A DNA stretch of 64,000 nucleotides from Lachnospiraceae bacterium (GCA_015057455.1 SVEH01000003.1:1-64000); one strand, 5' to 3'; positions 34,758 through 46,114 are shown, counted from the stretch's first letter. Notes: generated by a model not told the origin, from the letters alone. Numbers and translations are program-made.

Positions 34758-36170
34758 CTATGCTTCCTTTAAAAATGCAATATATCCTTTAGTTGTCTCA
34801 TATAAATCTGCCTTACTGATTATCTCCCAAGGAGCGTGCATATTAAGTACGGCCACACCTGCATCTATTACATTCATTCCATATAATGCCATAATATATG
34901 CGATTGTACCGCCGCCACCAAAGTCTACTTTTCCAAGTTCTGCAGTTTGGAAAGTAACATCATTATCATCAAGTATTCTTCTAATCTCTGCAAAATACTC
35001 TGAGTTAGCATCATTAGAACCAGACTTACCTCTAGCTCCAGTGTACTTGTTAAATACCATACCTTTACCAAAGAATGCAGCGTTTTTCTTCTCAAATGCT
35101 TCTGGGAAGTTAGGATCATAAGCAGCACTAACATCTGATGAAAGCATCTTTGAATTAGCTAAACATCTTCTATAAGTTAATTCATTATATCCTTCTACTC
35201 TATCTATAAGTTCAGCAACAGTATTCTCGAAAAATCTTGATTGCATTCCTGTTGCACCTACACTACCTATCTCTTCTTTATCTACAAGTAATGTACAAGT
35301 TGTTTTCTCTACTTTATCTACTTCTAACATAGCTACTAAAGATGTATAAGCACATACTCTATCATCATGACCATATGCCATAACCATGCTTCTATCTATA
35401 CCACAATCTCTTGCTTTTCCTGCTGGTACAATCTCTAACTCTGCTGATAAGAAATCCTCTTCTTCAACATCATACTTATCTCTAAGTAACTTCATTGCAT
35501 GAGCTGCAACCTTATCTTTAATCTTCTCTTTCTTCTCCTCTTCTGATTCAGAAGCATCCTCAACTATAGGCATACTTGCAAATAATACATCTAATGCTTC
35601 ACCTTCAATAACTACTGCACCTTTTTTCTCTAATTGCTTAGCGGATAAGTGGATTAATAAATCTGTTATACAAAATACTGGATCATTATCATCTTCTCCA
35701 ATTACTACGTTAACATTAGTTCCATCTTTCTTAGAAATAACACCATGTATAGCAAGTGGTAATGTAACCCATTGATACTTCTTAACTCCACCATAATAGT
35801 GAGTATCAAGTAAAGCAAATCCATTATCTTCATAAAGTGGATTTTGTTTTAAATCTAATCTAGGTGAATCCACATGTGCACCAAGAATTGTCATACCTTC
35901 TGATAAAGGTTTTGAACCTATATTAAATAAAGCAACTGCTTTATTCATGCATACAGCATACACTTTATCTCCTGCTTTAATATTCTTACCAGCTTCAATA
36001 GCTTTATTTAAATCAGTATAACCTTTAGCCTCTGCTTGTCTTACAGCCTCTGCCACACATTCTCTTTCTGTTTTTCCTGTATCAAGAAAAGCCTTATATC
36101 CATCTGCTAATTTGTGCATATCTTTTAAAGCTACTTCATCATACTTATCCCATGCTAGTTTTCTTTCCAT
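34758..36170 (-). CDS. M18-family aminopeptidase
   Basis: A 470-residue cytosolic zinc aminopeptidase of the aspartyl aminopeptidase type, removing N-terminal residues from peptides. The co-catalytic metal site is visible: AHVDSPRLD, DKEEIGSVGATG, SSDVSAAYDPN, and NMHAPWE near the end. The ATG at 36170 follows GGAGGAG; a longer frame from 36227 has no ribosome binding site. It appears monocistronic. Confidence 0.94.
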   Translation of the reverse strand: MERKLAWDKYDEVALKDMHKLADGYKAFLDTGKTERECVAEAVRQAEAKGYTDLNKAIEAGKNIKAGDKVYAVCMNKAVALFNIGSKPLSEGMTILGAHVDSPRLDLKQNPLYEDNGFALLDTHYYGGVKKYQWVTLPLAIHGVISKKDGTNVNVVIGEDDNDPVFCITDLLIHLSAKQLEKKGAVVIEGEALDVLFASMPIVEDASESEEEKKEKIKDKVAAHAMKLLRDKYDVEEEDFLSAELEIVPAGKARDCGIDRSMVMAYGHDDRVCAYTSLVAMLEVDKVEKTTCTLLVDKEEIGSVGATGMQSRFFENTVAELIDRVEGYNELTYRRCLANSKMLSSDVSAAYDPNFPEAFEKKNAAFFGKGMVFNKYTGARGKSGSNDANSEYFAEIRRILDDNDVTFQTAELGKVDFGGGGTIAYIMALYGMNVIDAGVAVLNMHAPWEIISKADLYETTKGYIAFLKEA

Positions 36171-36216
36171 ATTAATCTCCTCCATATATATTCTTTTATT
36201 TTTGTTATTCTTAGTA

Positions 36217-36313
36217 GCGCAGTTCAAATTCCTTCCCGCAAGCTGCGCATCCTTAGTGGAAGGTTTATTTCACGAGAATTTACACTTGTATATTGTAAAG
36301 CTCTGTGAAATAA
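36217..36313. repeat. Structured leader upstream of the aminopeptidase gene
   Basis: Two stems interleave: GCGCAG/CTGCGC (36217-36222 with 36243-36248) and CCTTCC/GGAAGG (36231-36236 with 36258-36263), so they are exclusive or form a pseudoknot. TTATTTCAC/GTGAAATAA (36265-36273 with 36305-36313) closes a third hairpin. The region is GC-richer than its surroundings. Confidence 0.5.
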
Positions 36314-36321
36314 TAGAACTC

Positions 36322-36359
36322 AAAAAATCCTTGTGGTAATTATATCACCACAAGGATTT
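36322..36359 (-). terminator. Terminator after the DUF2339 gene
   Basis: AAATCCTTGTGGT pairs perfectly with ACCACAAGGATTT, followed on the minus strand by a T-run. Confidence 0.85.
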
Positions 36360-36486
36360 ATTATACCTTATTACTCTTAAATTTACAACTGACTTAATTT
36401 ATTATCTTTGATAATCATATATTACATATATCTCAATTACATACTATCTTTAATAATCTTTAATAATCTTAAGTAATCACTAAAAA

Positions 36487-38826
36487 TCATTTAGACATTT
36501 TCTTGTCTATGTAATTATAGATTAAACTAATAGCAAAACATAAAACACCAGATGCAAAGAAGCTTAATGCATTACCAACTGAATTACCATAGTTTATATC
36601 AATTACAAGTAATTTAAATATACTTACCATTGACAAAATTAAACCAAATATTCTTAATGATTTATAGTAAAATCTAAATCCACATACAATACTAATTATA
36701 GCAAATATAAAGCATGCTATACTAATAACATAACCAGCTGCATCAAATGAATCTAATATAACAATTAATAACAATACAAACTTAGCACCTACATATATTC
36801 CTGGCCATATACTATCTTCATAATCTAAATATTTCTTAGAATTAATCATAAATGCCACTACTGCAACAGCTATTAATACAAAATGTATAAATGGATTCAC
36901 TGCATCTCCTATGATGAATAATCCAACAAACATCATAATTAAATTAATAGCGCTATACATTCGATGTTCTTCAGGCTCGTCTGTTTCAAAATCATCACCA
37001 AAGAATTTCATCATTAAAGCATTATATATTGTTGCTACTATAAATGCTAATTGTACTGCTAAATCATCTGCATCAAATAAATTGCTTATAGTTATCATAC
37101 CTATGAAGAATATCTGCAAAAACATAGCTATATGCACTGTATATTTATATATTTTACTATATTCATACTTAAATCTATATATTAGCACAATTGCTGCAAT
37201 TAAAATAATGCAACTAACTATATATCTATGCATTGTACCTAGATATTCTTCTACAATATATTCATCAATTACACTTTGATAGTTATAACATATTAGAATA
37301 CCAATTGCGCAATACTTATACAATGAGTTAGACCTAACATAACCATATACTAATAATGGAATTACCACCATATATAAGAATGCATAGTCTGCACAGGTCT
37401 CATTGGTAACTGCTCCAACTATCATATAGAGGATACCCACTATAATAGATAACATTTCTGTTATTTCATTACCCCAAGTACGCCTATCTAAACTTACAAC
37501 AATTACTAAACTTATAATATATAGAATTATACCATATACATTACTAGTCATTAATTCGCCCATAAAGGATGTTAAACCATACATGTATATTAATAAAACT
37601 ATTGGAAATGCAACTGTTGTATTCTCCAACTTACTAAATAACATTAATGTTAAATATGCAAGAAGTATAAATAATATAATTACACCTGCAACCTCTACTT
37701 TTTCATCATATATAACTGTATAGGATTCACATAGCATTAATACATTAATTATATTTATAACATAATTAAACACATTCTTAGAAAAATCTCTATTATAATG
37801 TACTACATTAAATACACTTGCAGATATAATATAGAAAATAATTAATGCCGTAAACATACTACCATCTGATCTATGGGCACATATACCTGTTCCAGCATAT
37901 ATAGCAATTGTTATTCCCAAATGTCCAATTATCATAAACATAATATTCTTTTGTTTTGATAAATAGCACACACCTACAGACCATATAGCAATCAATACAT
38001 ATAACACTATATCCCCTATGGCTTTAAAATACATATTACTCATAATAATGGTTATGTATAATGCACCAACACCACAACCTGTTATGGTTAGGAAAAACTT
38101 ATCATTTGGATTACGATGTATTTTGTATAAACCAAATCCTATAAATGCAAAACTTAATACATACATTGTTATCATCTTAAGTATATTTGTAAGACTTGGA
38201 TTTATGCTACCTGCAAACATAACAAGACTTACAAATATAAGTATAGATGCAGCAACTCCCATAACAAACTTACCCATAATTTTTTCTATATCTTTGACTT
38301 TCGCTATGTCTCGCATATCCATAGTCATAAGTGTTTTTATGTCTATTGGTTCTTCTATATTATCTACTACCGGAGTTGCTTCTATTGCAGTATTTTTAAC
38401 TTCATCTGCTTTTTGAGCAACCTCACTGGCAGCAACTTTTGCTTTATATCTATCAACAGTTTCTGCTGAAACTGGTGTACCATCTGGTGCAAGATGAGTT
38501 CCTATAAGCATATTATTTCCACTGCCAGCCTGTACCTTGTTATTCACTAAAGTATTAGTCTCGCTGCCATCCTGTACCTTGTTATTCACTGAAGTATTAG
38601 TCTGTACCTTGCTATTTACTGAAATAGCAGGCTCACTGCCAGTACATTCAATATACAACTTTCTGTACTGCTCTTCCATATGCCTTAATTCATCTTCATA
38701 ATACTCCAGTCTCTTTTTGTACATTTTATCCTCTGAATCATACATATACATAAGTTCATGAAGCCATCTCTTATCTTCTAAGAGTCTTCTTTCATATTCT
38801 CTTAATCTCTTATCATATATCTTCAT
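36487..38826 (-). CDS. DUF2339-type polytopic membrane protein
   Basis: A 779-residue protein with a charged N-terminal coiled coil (residues 1-60), a linker with three NNKVQ-type repeats (70-105) and about twenty or more membrane helices from residue 190 to the end. This matches the DUF2339 family of large integral membrane proteins of unknown function. The ATG at 38826 follows GAGGTGG. It starts 34 bp after the stop of giant surface protein 1, so it is probably the last gene of that transcription unit; a role in export or envelope assembly is inference from position only. Confidence 0.7.
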   Translation of the reverse strand: MKIYDKRLREYERRLLEDKRWLHELMYMYDSEDKMYKKRLEYYEDELRHMEEQYRKLYIECTGSEPAISVNSKVQTNTSVNNKVQDGSETNTLVNNKVQAGSGNNMLIGTHLAPDGTPVSAETVDRYKAKVAASEVAQKADEVKNTAIEATPVVDNIEEPIDIKTLMTMDMRDIAKVKDIEKIMGKFVMGVAASILIFVSLVMFAGSINPSLTNILKMITMYVLSFAFIGFGLYKIHRNPNDKFFLTITGCGVGALYITIIMSNMYFKAIGDIVLYVLIAIWSVGVCYLSKQKNIMFMIIGHLGITIAIYAGTGICAHRSDGSMFTALIIFYIISASVFNVVHYNRDFSKNVFNYVINIINVLMLCESYTVIYDEKVEVAGVIILFILLAYLTLMLFSKLENTTVAFPIVLLIYMYGLTSFMGELMTSNVYGIILYIISLVIVVSLDRRTWGNEITEMLSIIVGILYMIVGAVTNETCADYAFLYMVVIPLLVYGYVRSNSLYKYCAIGILICYNYQSVIDEYIVEEYLGTMHRYIVSCIILIAAIVLIYRFKYEYSKIYKYTVHIAMFLQIFFIGMITISNLFDADDLAVQLAFIVATIYNALMMKFFGDDFETDEPEEHRMYSAINLIMMFVGLFIIGDAVNPFIHFVLIAVAVVAFMINSKKYLDYEDSIWPGIYVGAKFVLLLIVILDSFDAAGYVISIACFIFAIISIVCGFRFYYKSLRIFGLILSMVSIFKLLVIDINYGNSVGNALSFFASGVLCFAISLIYNYIDKKMSK

Positions 38827-38859
38827 TGGTTCCACCTCAACTATACTTTATCTATACAC

Positions 38860-41800
38860 CTACTCTGATAATTTTACAGTTACATTACCAAGTGTTGCAT
38901 CCTCAGCATCTGCTGATAATTGTCCCTCTAATACCAATTTAGCTTGGAATGTAGATAATGGACTTACATAAGATTTTGATCCTGTAATTTCTGTATAATC
39001 TGCAGCTTTCTTAATTGAACCTTTTACATCTTCATAACCAACTTCTGGTGCATAATCAAAAGTAGCATAAACTGGACTAGTAGCTGTATCATTCTTAACA
39101 CTGATTATATCTCCATCTGTATTAACTGTTGACCATGTAGACTCTGCATATTCTCCTGTAGTTGTATTCCATCCTGAAGCCTCACATTCATATTGCAAAT
39201 CAGCCCAAGATATTGTAACTGATAACATATTAGGTGTAACACTAAGCGCTTTATACTTACTTGCTGATGAAATATAACTTGTATTAATATCTGTAACAGC
39301 TGCTACCTTAGTTAAATCATACTCTTCACTAGCACTTACATTACCTTTAATATTAGATCCAGTTATATCTTCCAAGTAAACAACTGATGTATCTGCAAGA
39401 ACTTTTAATTTTGTATTTAAAACACCTAATCCTGTTTTTGCATATATTCCGTACATAGTTTGGTCTGCTGCCATAGTTCTATTTATATTGCCTGTTTTAA
39501 TATCTACATTAGCTAAATCCATAGACACTTTTCCACCAACACTTTGTATTCCCTTAGAGCTATATGCTGTTGTTTTTACCTCAAGATTAATATCTGATAT
39601 AGTTAAATCTTGCTCTGCTACAATTCCTCTAGCATTACTTATACTATCAACATCAACTGTTAAATATCCTGTAGCTGATCCACCTATATCAAGGGCTCCA
39701 CTACAATAAATTCCATTAAATTCTCCTCCTGAACCATCAGCAATACCACTTGCTGTTTTTAAAGTATTCTTACCTTCAACTATAATATTACCGTTACCAA
39801 ATATATCAAGGACTTTCTCTGCTACTGTAACGTATTCAAAACCATTCATTACAATTTTATTATCTACTATACTAAGTCCTTCTGGCCAAGTATCTTCTGT
39901 TAACGCAATTTCTACTCTACCATCATAAGATACTTTGCATAACTTATTCAAATCTTCATAATATCTAAAGAAATTTGTTGGCACAGTTGCTATTTTTGCA
40001 TATTTATAGTCCTCTAAAAGTGCTACATTTAGATACATTTCTAAACCTGTATCACCCTCATATGAATTTTTATATTGTTTATGTGCCTCTAATACTCTTG
40101 TTGCAGTAGAATCTATACTTGACTCTGAACCGATTGTTAAAGACAACGTACCTGTACCTACTGTACTAGTACTTCCTTTTAATGTTACAGGTCCACCTTG
40201 CATACCAACTCTAGTTTTTGCAGCCACTGCATAAGCTGTTTCTGCATAAGCATCAATGTCCATTATACAATCTGTTATATATATATCTGAATCTAGAGCA
40301 GCAATTCCAACTGCCATGTCATCCTCAGGAGAATCCTTTACACATTTAGCAGTAATCGTACTATTTACTATATCATTAAGCTGAATCTCTCCTGCGTAAC
40401 CATATATACCTACTGCTAATGCTTTTACGTCATATAAATCAATGTTTAATTCTGAATTAGCTGACGCACTCATATTCTTATCTGCAAATATACCGTTAAC
40501 CTCAAAACCTGTTAAATGTGTTGAAATTGCAGATGCATTTGAAATATCTACATCTCCCTCTTGAGAATCAACGCCCTTTACAACCTTAGGTTCTACGCTT
40601 TCTGGTTCAACTGCTACAAGTATAGTAGATCCATTAGTAATTGCTATATTATTGGTTGCAACTACACCGCCTACATATCCTGTTGAACTACTTCTATTAT
40701 TAGTAAATATAATCTCTGTTGCTGATATATCCAAATCTCCCATAGTAGAATAAACTCCAGTAAGTTCTTCTGATAAATCTTTTCCATTAATATCAAGAAC
40801 TAAACTTGATTTATTAATTTTTAAAGAAATATCTCTGTCATCATACGCAGATGGATTATCTGAAAAATACTCTCCAGCATGTACACCATCGCCGTCACCA
40901 GCATCCATATTTACCTTAATATAACTGCCATATACATCTACTGAACCTAATGTAGATACAACACCTTGATTATCTCCTGTTGTTCTTGTTCCAAATAAAT
41001 CCATAGTAATGTTACAGTTATCAATATCAATATTACCTACAATAGCATTATCTTGAGCACATGTATTAATACCTGCAACTCCCACATTTACATTAAAGTA
41101 CATATTAATATTACTATCCCTTAATGTAATATTAGAAGATGCCTTAATTCCCATACATCTAGAACCTACTACATTCATTGTTATATCAGAATTCTCTATA
41201 TTAATAGCCTGCGCTATATCTTCTTTTGTATAGATACCATATGAACCACCTATAGAGTCTGTAGCCACAAAATTAACCTTACTATTAGTAATATTTGTTG
41301 TCGTAGCACCTGCTATAGCTCCTCCAAAATCAATATTTACGTCTAATATAGAACTATTAATATTAGTTGTACCATCCCAACTCCAAATTGCAAGAGTTTT
41401 TGGTCCACCTGTAACAGTTATAGTACTATTATCTATATCATAATCCTTAGAAATTAATGCTAATCCTTGTGCCTCATCAGAATCTTTTGTTCTTACAATG
41501 TGAGCTGAAATATCAGCATCTTGAATAGTAGTTTCCTCTGTTATATAAGTTCCATATACAATAGGACCTGTAAAATTAAAGTTGACATTACTTCCATCTA
41601 TATTCAAATAATCCGCCCATATTCCCATTGCTGAACACTCATTATCTGGATCTGCACTATATGCCGCACCATTCATCTCTAATTCACCTGTACCTGTAAT
41701 ATTTACTGTACCATCTGATGAATATATACCAACGGTATATGTTTTACCCTCTGAATCAATGTTATGATTATATGATAAAGAGTTTGTACTTCCCTCTTGT

Positions 41801-44721
41801 AAAATAATATCAAATGATTCATCACCGTTTAGTATACAACCTGAACTCTTTGTAGAGAAATGAAATCCATTTAATACCATATCATATAAACCATCATCAC
41901 CTAATTGTGGATACCAACCAACTTCATCTACTTGATCATAACTATCTTCAAGTATTCTATATAAGGTTCCTGTTGAACCTTGATACAACAAATGATAAAT
42001 TGGTTCAATTAATATATATCTATATTTATATATATCTTCATATGTTGGACTTGCCACCTCTTCTCCATCTTCATCTAACGCCTTTGAAAGAGTTACCTTA
42101 TTAATATCAACTATTGGAGTCTCCATAGGTTTATATGCAGTAATTTCAAGAGTACCATCTGATATTTCATTAGTATAACAGTTTGTTATACCTCCTGAAT
42201 ATGTATAATAACCATCAACTTCTGCATCCATAGTACATGAAATAGTTATTACACCACCTGATTGTCTATATTCACTAATTGTACTTCCATAACTATAGAA
42301 TCCATATACATTACCTGTATGTGCATGCATTAATAAATCAGCCTTGCCACCTTTAATAGTGAAGTAATCAGACGCTACCGCTGTTGCAGATGAACTAGTA
42401 GTTGCACCATTATAACTTGTTTGTTCACTAATAATTGTTAAATCGCCACCATTTAACTGGAATGGAGCTTCTCTATTATCTATACCAAAATATTTTTCTA
42501 CACATGCACCACCTTTTACCATAACTGACCCTGAATTTATAGTAACCTTACCTGAAATACTCATTCCTATTCCATTTTTACAATTATCTATACCTGTTAC
42601 CTCTAAATTAGCACCATTAGAAATAAACTCTCCATCAATTATCATACCCTTTTTATAATTATCAGCTTTTGATGTCAAATCTGCATATCTATTATCAATT
42701 ACAACTGTTCCTGTTCCTTGTGTAGTTAAGTTTCCTGACACATTAAATATAGCATTAGCTTCTGAACCAGTTGGTGTACCAGATATTCTATTAATAGTAC
42801 CACTTTTTGCATTAACAATAGCATTTGTTTCTACATTTATTGCTCCATTAGTACTTGTAGCAAAATTAGCATTTTCTAAATTTATTTGCAATCCTGTTGC
42901 TACAGTTTTTACTGAAATACCAATATTCTCACGATCAGTACTTGACAACACTGGTCCAACAGAATTATCTCTACGAACATTACCTGACTCATCTATATAT
43001 AATGAGAAATTATACAATGTACCCATATCAATATATTTATAGTCCCATTTATTAGATGTCTTATCCACTATCACTCTTTCAATGCCATCTATATCATTAG
43101 CCACTGCAATAATATCTGTAGCTGGTTTACCTCCACTTGCAGCTGCATATACTATTTGGTCAGAATTACCATTATATGCTGCTACACTACCTTTTAATAC
43201 AACTCTACCGCCTCTTAAATTTATGTATTCTGGACCTGAGGCAGAAAGTCCTCTACCTTCATTAACTTCTACAGTAACATTAGCTCCTGTATCAAAGTAA
43301 ACATCTGCTCCACCAACATATATACCTGACAATGAACTTGATGCTTTTTGAGAGTTATCCAATTCTATTTTTACTTCACACTCTTCCATATTCAATTGTC
43401 CATTATTTATTGTTAATCCGCCTGCAGCCGCACTAGATCCATTAATTCCTGTTCTATCTATATCTCCATAAATACTTAATTTTGCATTATTTAAAATAGA
43501 TAAACCATCTTCCCCTGCTGTTGAACTTGCGTATATACCTGTTTTATTTATTCCATTTATCTCTATATCAACAAATGCATTATCAATTAATACCTTATTA
43601 GATGCAATTCCATATCCCATAACATGAGACATAATCTCTATAAAAGCATTTTTAATAGCTGCAAAATTGCCTACTCCTCCATCATAGCTGGCATTAATTA
43701 AATCCACTAAATCTTTATAAGTAGTTGCACCTTTCTTTGTTTGAGCTGCAGAAATATATTCTTTTAACTCGTCAACAGTTGTTCCAGCCTCTTCTGCCTT
43801 ATCTTCATGATACTCTATTAATTTCTTTAATTCTTCAAGACTGTTAAACTGTCCATTTATTTTAATAACAATATCTCCACCAGTTATATTCATACTATCT
43901 TCGCCAGAGTTAAAGCTAGTACCTATTCCCATAGCCTTTCCGTCTCTTGAATTAACATCAACTCTTAAAATACCTGCACTCATGTTAAATTCAGATGATG
44001 CATTCATACCACATGCAATACCTTCATTTCCAGCAGTTACATAAATATCTCCATCTATAATATTAATTCTTTTACATATAACACCTGCTGCACTAGTACC
44101 ACTTGCCTTAATGTTATATGTTCCACCATCAAAGGAAACCTCATCACCTGCAAAAATAGCATATACATTATTAGTTCTTAACTCTGATGCATTATTACAG
44201 CCAACATCTAAAGAACCTGTACCTGAAAAATGTATGCTACCATAGTCATTTCTAATGGCTATATATTCTGTCTTACCTGCATCATATGATGATGCAATCA
44301 TATTTCTTCCTTGAGCAACTATATTTATATCATATCTTTTGCTTGCTTCTAAAACCTCAAATGCTACACTTTGAGATGATATAAATGTCACATTATTTAG
44401 CGTAATAGTATCCACGCCAGATGCTTCGTTATAAGTAATTCCCATAGCTGCCAACTGAGATGTAGAAATAGTTGCTCCACTACCAGAATTAATAAATTGG
44501 TTAGTTTCTGGATTAAACTGTAATGTATAGTCATGAGTAGCCGTATCTGATACTTTTTCAACCTCTTCTATTTTGATTTCTTTAAGGTTAACTAAAGTAA
44601 TAGATGCAACAATAGCAAGCACAACTACACTAGCCCATATCCTATTTTTTATACTATATGGTTTATTCATTATATTATTGATTATTCTTTTAGTCTTTAA
44701 TTTACCCCATATGTCCTTCAT
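38860..44721 (-). CDS. Giant secreted beta-helix surface protein 1
   Basis: A 1953-residue protein. An uncleaved-looking N-terminal membrane segment lies at about residues 29-46. The body is a long repeat of short beta strands with turns rich in Gly, Asn and Ser (phrases such as NGGDLTI, ITGGDIVI), typical of right-handed parallel beta helices and reminiscent of Cthe_2159-type carbohydrate-binding proteins. Four large modules start near residues 45, 570, 910 and 1589, each with a Y-x-L-x-x-D strap. From about 1834 it ends in the same module as the small proteins nearby (VTISWADLQYEC). No LPxTG or S-layer motif was seen. It is paralogous to giant 2. Confidence 0.75.
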   Translation of the reverse strand: MKDIWGKLKTKRIINNIMNKPYSIKNRIWASVVVLAIVASITLVNLKEIKIEEVEKVSDTATHDYTLQFNPETNQFINSGSGATISTSQLAAMGITYNEASGVDTITLNNVTFISSQSVAFEVLEASKRYDINIVAQGRNMIASSYDAGKTEYIAIRNDYGSIHFSGTGSLDVGCNNASELRTNNVYAIFAGDEVSFDGGTYNIKASGTSAAGVICKRINIIDGDIYVTAGNEGIACGMNASSEFNMSAGILRVDVNSRDGKAMGIGTSFNSGEDSMNITGGDIVIKINGQFNSLEELKKLIEYHEDKAEEAGTTVDELKEYISAAQTKKGATTYKDLVDLINASYDGGVGNFAAIKNAFIEIMSHVMGYGIASNKVLIDNAFVDIEINGINKTGIYASSTAGEDGLSILNNAKLSIYGDIDRTGINGSSAAAGGLTINNGQLNMEECEVKIELDNSQKASSSLSGIYVGGADVYFDTGANVTVEVNEGRGLSASGPEYINLRGGRVVLKGSVAAYNGNSDQIVYAAASGGKPATDIIAVANDIDGIERVIVDKTSNKWDYKYIDMGTLYNFSLYIDESGNVRRDNSVGPVLSSTDRENIGISVKTVATGLQINLENANFATSTNGAINVETNAIVNAKSGTINRISGTPTGSEANAIFNVSGNLTTQGTGTVVIDNRYADLTSKADNYKKGMIIDGEFISNGANLEVTGIDNCKNGIGMSISGKVTINSGSVMVKGGACVEKYFGIDNREAPFQLNGGDLTIISEQTSYNGATTSSSATAVASDYFTIKGGKADLLMHAHTGNVYGFYSYGSTISEYRQSGGVITISCTMDAEVDGYYTYSGGITNCYTNEISDGTLEITAYKPMETPIVDINKVTLSKALDEDGEEVASPTYEDIYKYRYILIEPIYHLLYQGSTGTLYRILEDSYDQVDEVGWYPQLGDDGLYDMVLNGFHFSTKSSGCILNGDESFDIILQEGSTNSLSYNHNIDSEGKTYTVGIYSSDGTVNITGTGELEMNGAAYSADPDNECSAMGIWADYLNIDGSNVNFNFTGPIVYGTYITEETTIQDADISAHIVRTKDSDEAQGLALISKDYDIDNSTITVTGGPKTLAIWSWDGTTNINSSILDVNIDFGGAIAGATTTNITNSKVNFVATDSIGGSYGIYTKEDIAQAINIENSDITMNVVGSRCMGIKASSNITLRDSNINMYFNVNVGVAGINTCAQDNAIVGNIDIDNCNITMDLFGTRTTGDNQGVVSTLGSVDVYGSYIKVNMDAGDGDGVHAGEYFSDNPSAYDDRDISLKINKSSLVLDINGKDLSEELTGVYSTMGDLDISATEIIFTNNRSSSTGYVGGVVATNNIAITNGSTILVAVEPESVEPKVVKGVDSQEGDVDISNASAISTHLTGFEVNGIFADKNMSASANSELNIDLYDVKALAVGIYGYAGEIQLNDIVNSTITAKCVKDSPEDDMAVGIAALDSDIYITDCIMDIDAYAETAYAVAAKTRVGMQGGPVTLKGSTSTVGTGTLSLTIGSESSIDSTATRVLEAHKQYKNSYEGDTGLEMYLNVALLEDYKYAKIATVPTNFFRYYEDLNKLCKVSYDGRVEIALTEDTWPEGLSIVDNKIVMNGFEYVTVAEKVLDIFGNGNIIVEGKNTLKTASGIADGSGGEFNGIYCSGALDIGGSATGYLTVDVDSISNARGIVAEQDLTISDINLEVKTTAYSSKGIQSVGGKVSMDLANVDIKTGNINRTMAADQTMYGIYAKTGLGVLNTKLKVLADTSVVYLEDITGSNIKGNVSASEEYDLTKVAAVTDINTSYISSASKYKALSVTPNMLSVTISWADLQYECEASGWNTTTGEYAESTWSTVNTDGDIISVKNDTATSPVYATFDYAPEVGYEDVKGSIKKAADYTEITGSKSYVSPLSTFQAKLVLEGQLSADAEDATLGNVTVKLSE

Positions 44722-44779
44722 GTTATCACCCTCATCTTTTGATATTTTTTGAATATCTTACTAGCTAATTAATATCTCT

Positions 44780-45346
44780 TTATATATCCCTCAAAGTTAC
44801 AGTTACTGTTCCAAGTGTTACATTCTTAAGATCTGTAGTAGCTATCTTAGTTGGAATACCTGACATATTAATTGTACAAGTTGAACTAGAAGTATCAGAT
44901 TTAATAGCTTTTGTACCTATATCAATTGAATTACTTGGTAAAAAGTCAACTGATGGACCAGTAATTACATCACTGTTCAACCCAAATGCAAAAGTTGCTC
45001 TAACTCTTGCTTCTGACTGATTATCAATTGTAATTGTATTACCTGTTCCAACCCATGTCTCTGTTTTTCCTGCTGCTTTATAAAAAGTCTCTGTTTCATC
45101 TAATACCACAAAGCCTTTGTAATCATATGATAGTTCTCCCCATGTTAGATCCACACTATACACTGTGGAGTCACCTGCTTTTTTAATAAATGTTCCCTTT
45201 GCTGGTTTTTGACCTGCTGTACCGTCTTCATTTACATCTGAGCCACCATACTCACTACCATCCCATGTAGTATCTGCATAAGCCCAACTACAACTACTTA
45301 CTACAAGACCTATTGTTAATAAAAATGCCATATATACTTTTCTCAT
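44780..45346 (-). CDS. Small secreted protein A of the YxVxxxWG family
   Basis: A 188-residue protein with a signal peptide (cleavage likely after SWAYA). The family motif is VYSVDLTWGELSYDY at about residues 62-76, then a central TITIDNQSEARVRATF strand pair and a closing INMSGIP...LGTVTVTL. The same plan occurs in seven other genes here and in the C termini of both giants. It is third behind B and C and is followed by giant 1. An all-beta pilin- or matrix-like fold is inferred; function is unknown. Confidence 0.7.
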   Translation of the reverse strand: MRKVYMAFLLTIGLVVSSCSWAYADTTWDGSEYGGSDVNEDGTAGQKPAKGTFIKKAGDSTVYSVDLTWGELSYDYKGFVVLDETETFYKAAGKTETWVGTGNTITIDNQSEARVRATFAFGLNSDVITGPSVDFLPSNSIDIGTKAIKSDTSSSTCTINMSGIPTKIATTDLKNVTLGTVTVTLRDI

Positions 45347-45358
45347 AACTCCACCCCC

Positions 45359-46015
45359 TTAGTTACTAACTGAAACAGTTACTTTTCCAACTGGCTTTGT
45401 TCTATTAGCTAACCATTTATGTGAAGGTGTTCCAGCTAATATAAGGTATCCTTTACCTGTATTTGCTCCACCCTTTGGACCAACTGAAATTGTAGTAATT
45501 TTAGTACCTGTTCCATTTGCCGCTCTATTATATGTTCCTGTTACTCTTGATGAGTTAGCCGCCTCAAAACCTAATTTTGCATTAAGTTTAACTGTTGAAT
45601 TATTCTGAACTGTTATTCCATTATTCTTACCAGCAGACCATTTACCTTTCTTTCCACCAGAAGGAACTTCTAATACATGCTTATCTGCATTCCATTTCTC
45701 ATCACCCATAGTGTATGAAAATTGCATTGATTCCCATGTAATATCTACACTATAAACAACTGATGGTTTCTTACTTGGTAAAATATCTGGCACCTTAGAT
45801 GGTAGAACATCTGGCGCTGGTGTTGGTATCTTAGTAGGTGCTGGTGTTGCAGTTTTATCTGGCGCCTTTACAAAATTACCTTTAAGTTCAAAATCCTTAC
45901 TTCCACTTAAGGAATCATCACCTGTAAAACTTTCACTTGATGCATATGTATCAATATGACTACATGTCACAATAAATGCTATAATTAATGTCCAACAAAC
46001 TATTTTCCTCTTCAT
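45359..46015 (-). CDS. Small secreted protein B of the YxVxxxWG family
   Basis: A 218-residue secreted protein with signal peptide (after DTYA). A Pro/Lys-rich spacer (TPAPTKIPTPAPDVLPSKVP) lies at about residues 57-76, then VYSVDITWESMQFSY, GITVQNNSTVKLNAKLGFEA and the closing YLILAGTPSHKW...GKVTVSV. It is the counterpart of protein G in the other unit, which shares GKW...V-x-x-N-x-S, N-x-S-x-V-x-G and the ending. The spacer may cross the cell wall. It ends 12 bp ahead of A. Confidence 0.7.
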   Translation of the reverse strand: MKRKIVCWTLIIAFIVTCSHIDTYASSESFTGDDSLSGSKDFELKGNFVKAPDKTATPAPTKIPTPAPDVLPSKVPDILPSKKPSVVYSVDITWESMQFSYTMGDEKWNADKHVLEVPSGGKKGKWSAGKNNGITVQNNSTVKLNAKLGFEAANSSRVTGTYNRAANGTGTKITTISVGPKGGANTGKGYLILAGTPSHKWLANRTKPVGKVTVSVSN

Positions 46016-46114
46016 ACTAATCCTCCCTCTTCAATAATTAACCACTTTGTGATTAACTTAAATTCTAATTAGTATCAGTATTGCTTTCTATTAAATCTAT
46101 TTTAATTAATTTTC

